14,939 bases of DNA. It comes from Candidatus Omnitrophota bacterium (GTDB lineage Bacteria > Omnitrophota > Gorgyraeia > JABMRN01). This document shows, piece by piece, positions 13,583 to 14,939 of the stretch. Numbering within the stretch: position 1 is the stretch's first letter; the number at the start of each line of letters is the position of its first letter. The DNA lies in contig JAQVOV010000005.1 of assembly GCA_028702395.1 (NCBI GenBank), positions 3,428 through 18,366 on the forward strand. Reading direction: 5' to 3'. The notes under the pieces are model-generated. The model was not told the DNA's origin and made no database searches. It worked only from the letters and a program-made list of their open reading frames with translations. Made by a program: the position numbers and the translations under genes.

Positions 13583-14869
13583 CTATATAAAAAGGCCTTC
13601 TTCCATAATAATTTTCCCGTTTACAAGAACTGTCTCAACTTTTCCTTTAAACTTTTCCCCTATAAACGGAGAGTTTTTACTTTTTGAAACAATATCTTTT
13701 TTTTCATAAACCCATGTTTTTTCAGGATCTATAATTGTTATATCTGCTGAAGATCCTTCGGTCAATGCAGGCGGATCAATACCTATTATAGCTGCTGGAT
13801 TGACTGTTAATTTTTCTATAAGTTCCTGCATTGTAATATCTTCTGTATCTACTAATTCTTTTTTGCAAACACAGAAAGCTGTTTCAAGTCCTATTATGCC
13901 AAATGGAGCATTATCAAACTCTACATCCTTTTCACTTTCCAAATGCGGTGCATGATCTGTTGCAATAATATCTATGATCCCTTCTTTTAATGCCTTTTTT
14001 AAAGCTTTAATATCTTCTTTTGTTCTTAAAGGGGGATTCATTTTAGTGTTAGTATCATATTGTGCACACGCTTCATCTGTAAGACTAAGGTGATGAGGTG
14101 TTACTTCAGCAGAGATCTGTAAGCCTCTTTTTTTTGCATTTTTTATGAGCTCAACACCTTCTCTCGTACTAAGATGACATATGTGCATTTTGACATCTGT
14201 AAGTTCTGCTATTTCAATATCTCTTTGAATAACAATACTCTCTGATTTATTGGGAATACCTTTAAGTCCTAATTTAGTAGACATAAACCCTTCGTTCATA
14301 ACACCATTCTCGCTGAGTTTTTTATCTTCACAATGGACAAATACTGTTAACTCAAAAGTTTTTGCATAATCACAGGCTTGTCTCATTATAAAATTATCTT
14401 CTACGCTGTCCCCATCTTCACTTACAGCTACACATCCACTTCTTTTTAATTCTGCCATTTCAGAAAGCTCTTTTCCTTCTCTGTTTTTTGTAAGAGTTCC
14501 TATAGGAAATACTTTTGCATATCCGCTTTTTTTTGCTTTTTCTTTTATAAAGTTCACAACGCTTTCACTATCACAAGAAGGGGTTGTATTTGGCATGCAT
14601 GCAACGGCTGTAAACCCTCCTTTTATAGCTGCTTTTGTTCCTGTTTTTATTGTCTCTTTATCTTCTCTGCCAGGCTCCCTCAAATGAACATGCAGATCTA
14701 TAAAACCTGGACAAACTATTTTTCCGTTTGCCTCTATTGTTTTACTTGCTTTCTCTTTTATGTCTTTTGCTACTTTAACTATCTTCCCTTCATCAATTAA
14801 AATATCATACTGTCCGTTTATTTTATTATACGGATCTATTACTGTTCCATGTTTGATTAATATCTTCAT
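13583..14869 (-). CDS. pyrC: Dihydroorotase (class I)
   Basis: It closes carbamoyl aspartate to dihydroorotate. The 428-residue protein has the class I pattern FIDLHVHLREPG (56-67), giving metal ligands His60 and His62 and substrate Arg64. Further ligands are Asp152 in SEDGD, His179, His232 and Asp305 in ATDHAPH. These agree within one residue with the numbering of the Aquifex enzyme. In that group an Asp stands where other dihydroorotases have a carboxylated Lys. Some class I enzymes need aspartate carbamoyltransferase as a partner; no pyrB is in the window and it may lie upstream. The ATG at 14869 is preceded by GAGGAGA. It is the first pyr gene visible here. Confidence 0.95.
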   Translation of the reverse strand: MKILIKHGTVIDPYNKINGQYDILIDEGKIVKVAKDIKEKASKTIEANGKIVCPGFIDLHVHLREPGREDKETIKTGTKAAIKGGFTAVACMPNTTPSCDSESVVNFIKEKAKKSGYAKVFPIGTLTKNREGKELSEMAELKRSGCVAVSEDGDSVEDNFIMRQACDYAKTFELTVFVHCEDKKLSENGVMNEGFMSTKLGLKGIPNKSESIVIQRDIEIAELTDVKMHICHLSTREGVELIKNAKKRGLQISAEVTPHHLSLTDEACAQYDTNTKMNPPLRTKEDIKALKKALKEGIIDIIATDHAPHLESEKDVEFDNAPFGIIGLETAFCVCKKELVDTEDITMQELIEKLTVNPAAIIGIDPPALTEGSSADITIIDPEKTWVYEKKDIVSKSKNSPFIGEKFKGKVETVLVNGKIIMEEGLFI

Positions 14870-14879
14870 TTCTCTCCTC

Positions 14880-14939
14880 TATATTCTTTAAGTAAAAAGG
14901 TAAAAGTAAAAAGTAAAAAATCTGTTTTCATTGTGGACT
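14880..14939. repeat. Word repeat upstream of pyrC, cut by window end
   Basis: Tandem variants of AAGTAAAAA and GGTAAAAG (about 14890-14920) are followed by TCATTGTGGA. The same 10-mer occurs at 3168-3177 after a similar A-rich word array in the I-K spacer. This looks like the left half of the same kind of element; an inverted T-rich arm is expected just past the window end. Confidence 0.4.

Overview
The window looks like chromosomal DNA of an AT-rich, probably anaerobic and uncultivated bacterium. Three things point that way. The V-type ATPase operon has the gene order E, DUF2764 protein, A, B, D, I, K, which is the bacterial order known from spirochaetes and chlamydiae. The dihydroorotate dehydrogenase is the NAD-linked PyrD/PyrK type. 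The promoters are sigma-70-like. No rRNA, tRNA or marker gene fixes the phylum. A candidate phylum such as the Saganbacteria/Margulisbacteria or Elusimicrobia relatives is only a guess.

Layout. Positions 1-436 hold a GC-rich hairpin, a strong terminator and the first copy of a double-hairpin repeat. A plus-strand gene for a two-ACT-domain protein follows (437-856). Positions 857-2655 form an accessory island with three small paralogous plus-strand genes (966-1214, 1671-1898, 2066-2299). Their 75-82 residue products share an MKKY start, an LDxxQAI box, three aligned cysteines and a Gly/Ser/Thr-rich tail. Two further copies of the repeat lie in and after this island. Everything to the right is on the minus strand: the V-ATPase operon (10023 down to 2656) and a pyrimidine operon pyrC-pyrK-pyrD-pyrF-pyrE (14869 down to 10257).

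How the genes work together. The pyr genes cover dihydroorotate ring closure through UMP. The order matches the end of the Firmicutes-type pyr operon, without carAB; pyrB is not seen and would lie upstream to the right, if present. The V-ATPase has a duplicated-hairpin K subunit with the Na+-site residues of the Enterococcus hirae type, so Na+ coupling is predicted. The ACT protein is probably an amino-acid-responsive regulator.

The most unusual part is the three-gene peptide family. The products look like leader-plus-core precursors of a modified peptide. All three genes have -35/-10 promoters with an exact 17-bp spacer, and in two of them the start codon lies where transcription should begin. 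No modification enzyme is in the window, so the RiPP reading is inference. The intergenic DNA is also odd. It has covarying double hairpins, a perfect palindrome core used at two places, and several spacers made of short tandem words facing their own inverted copies.
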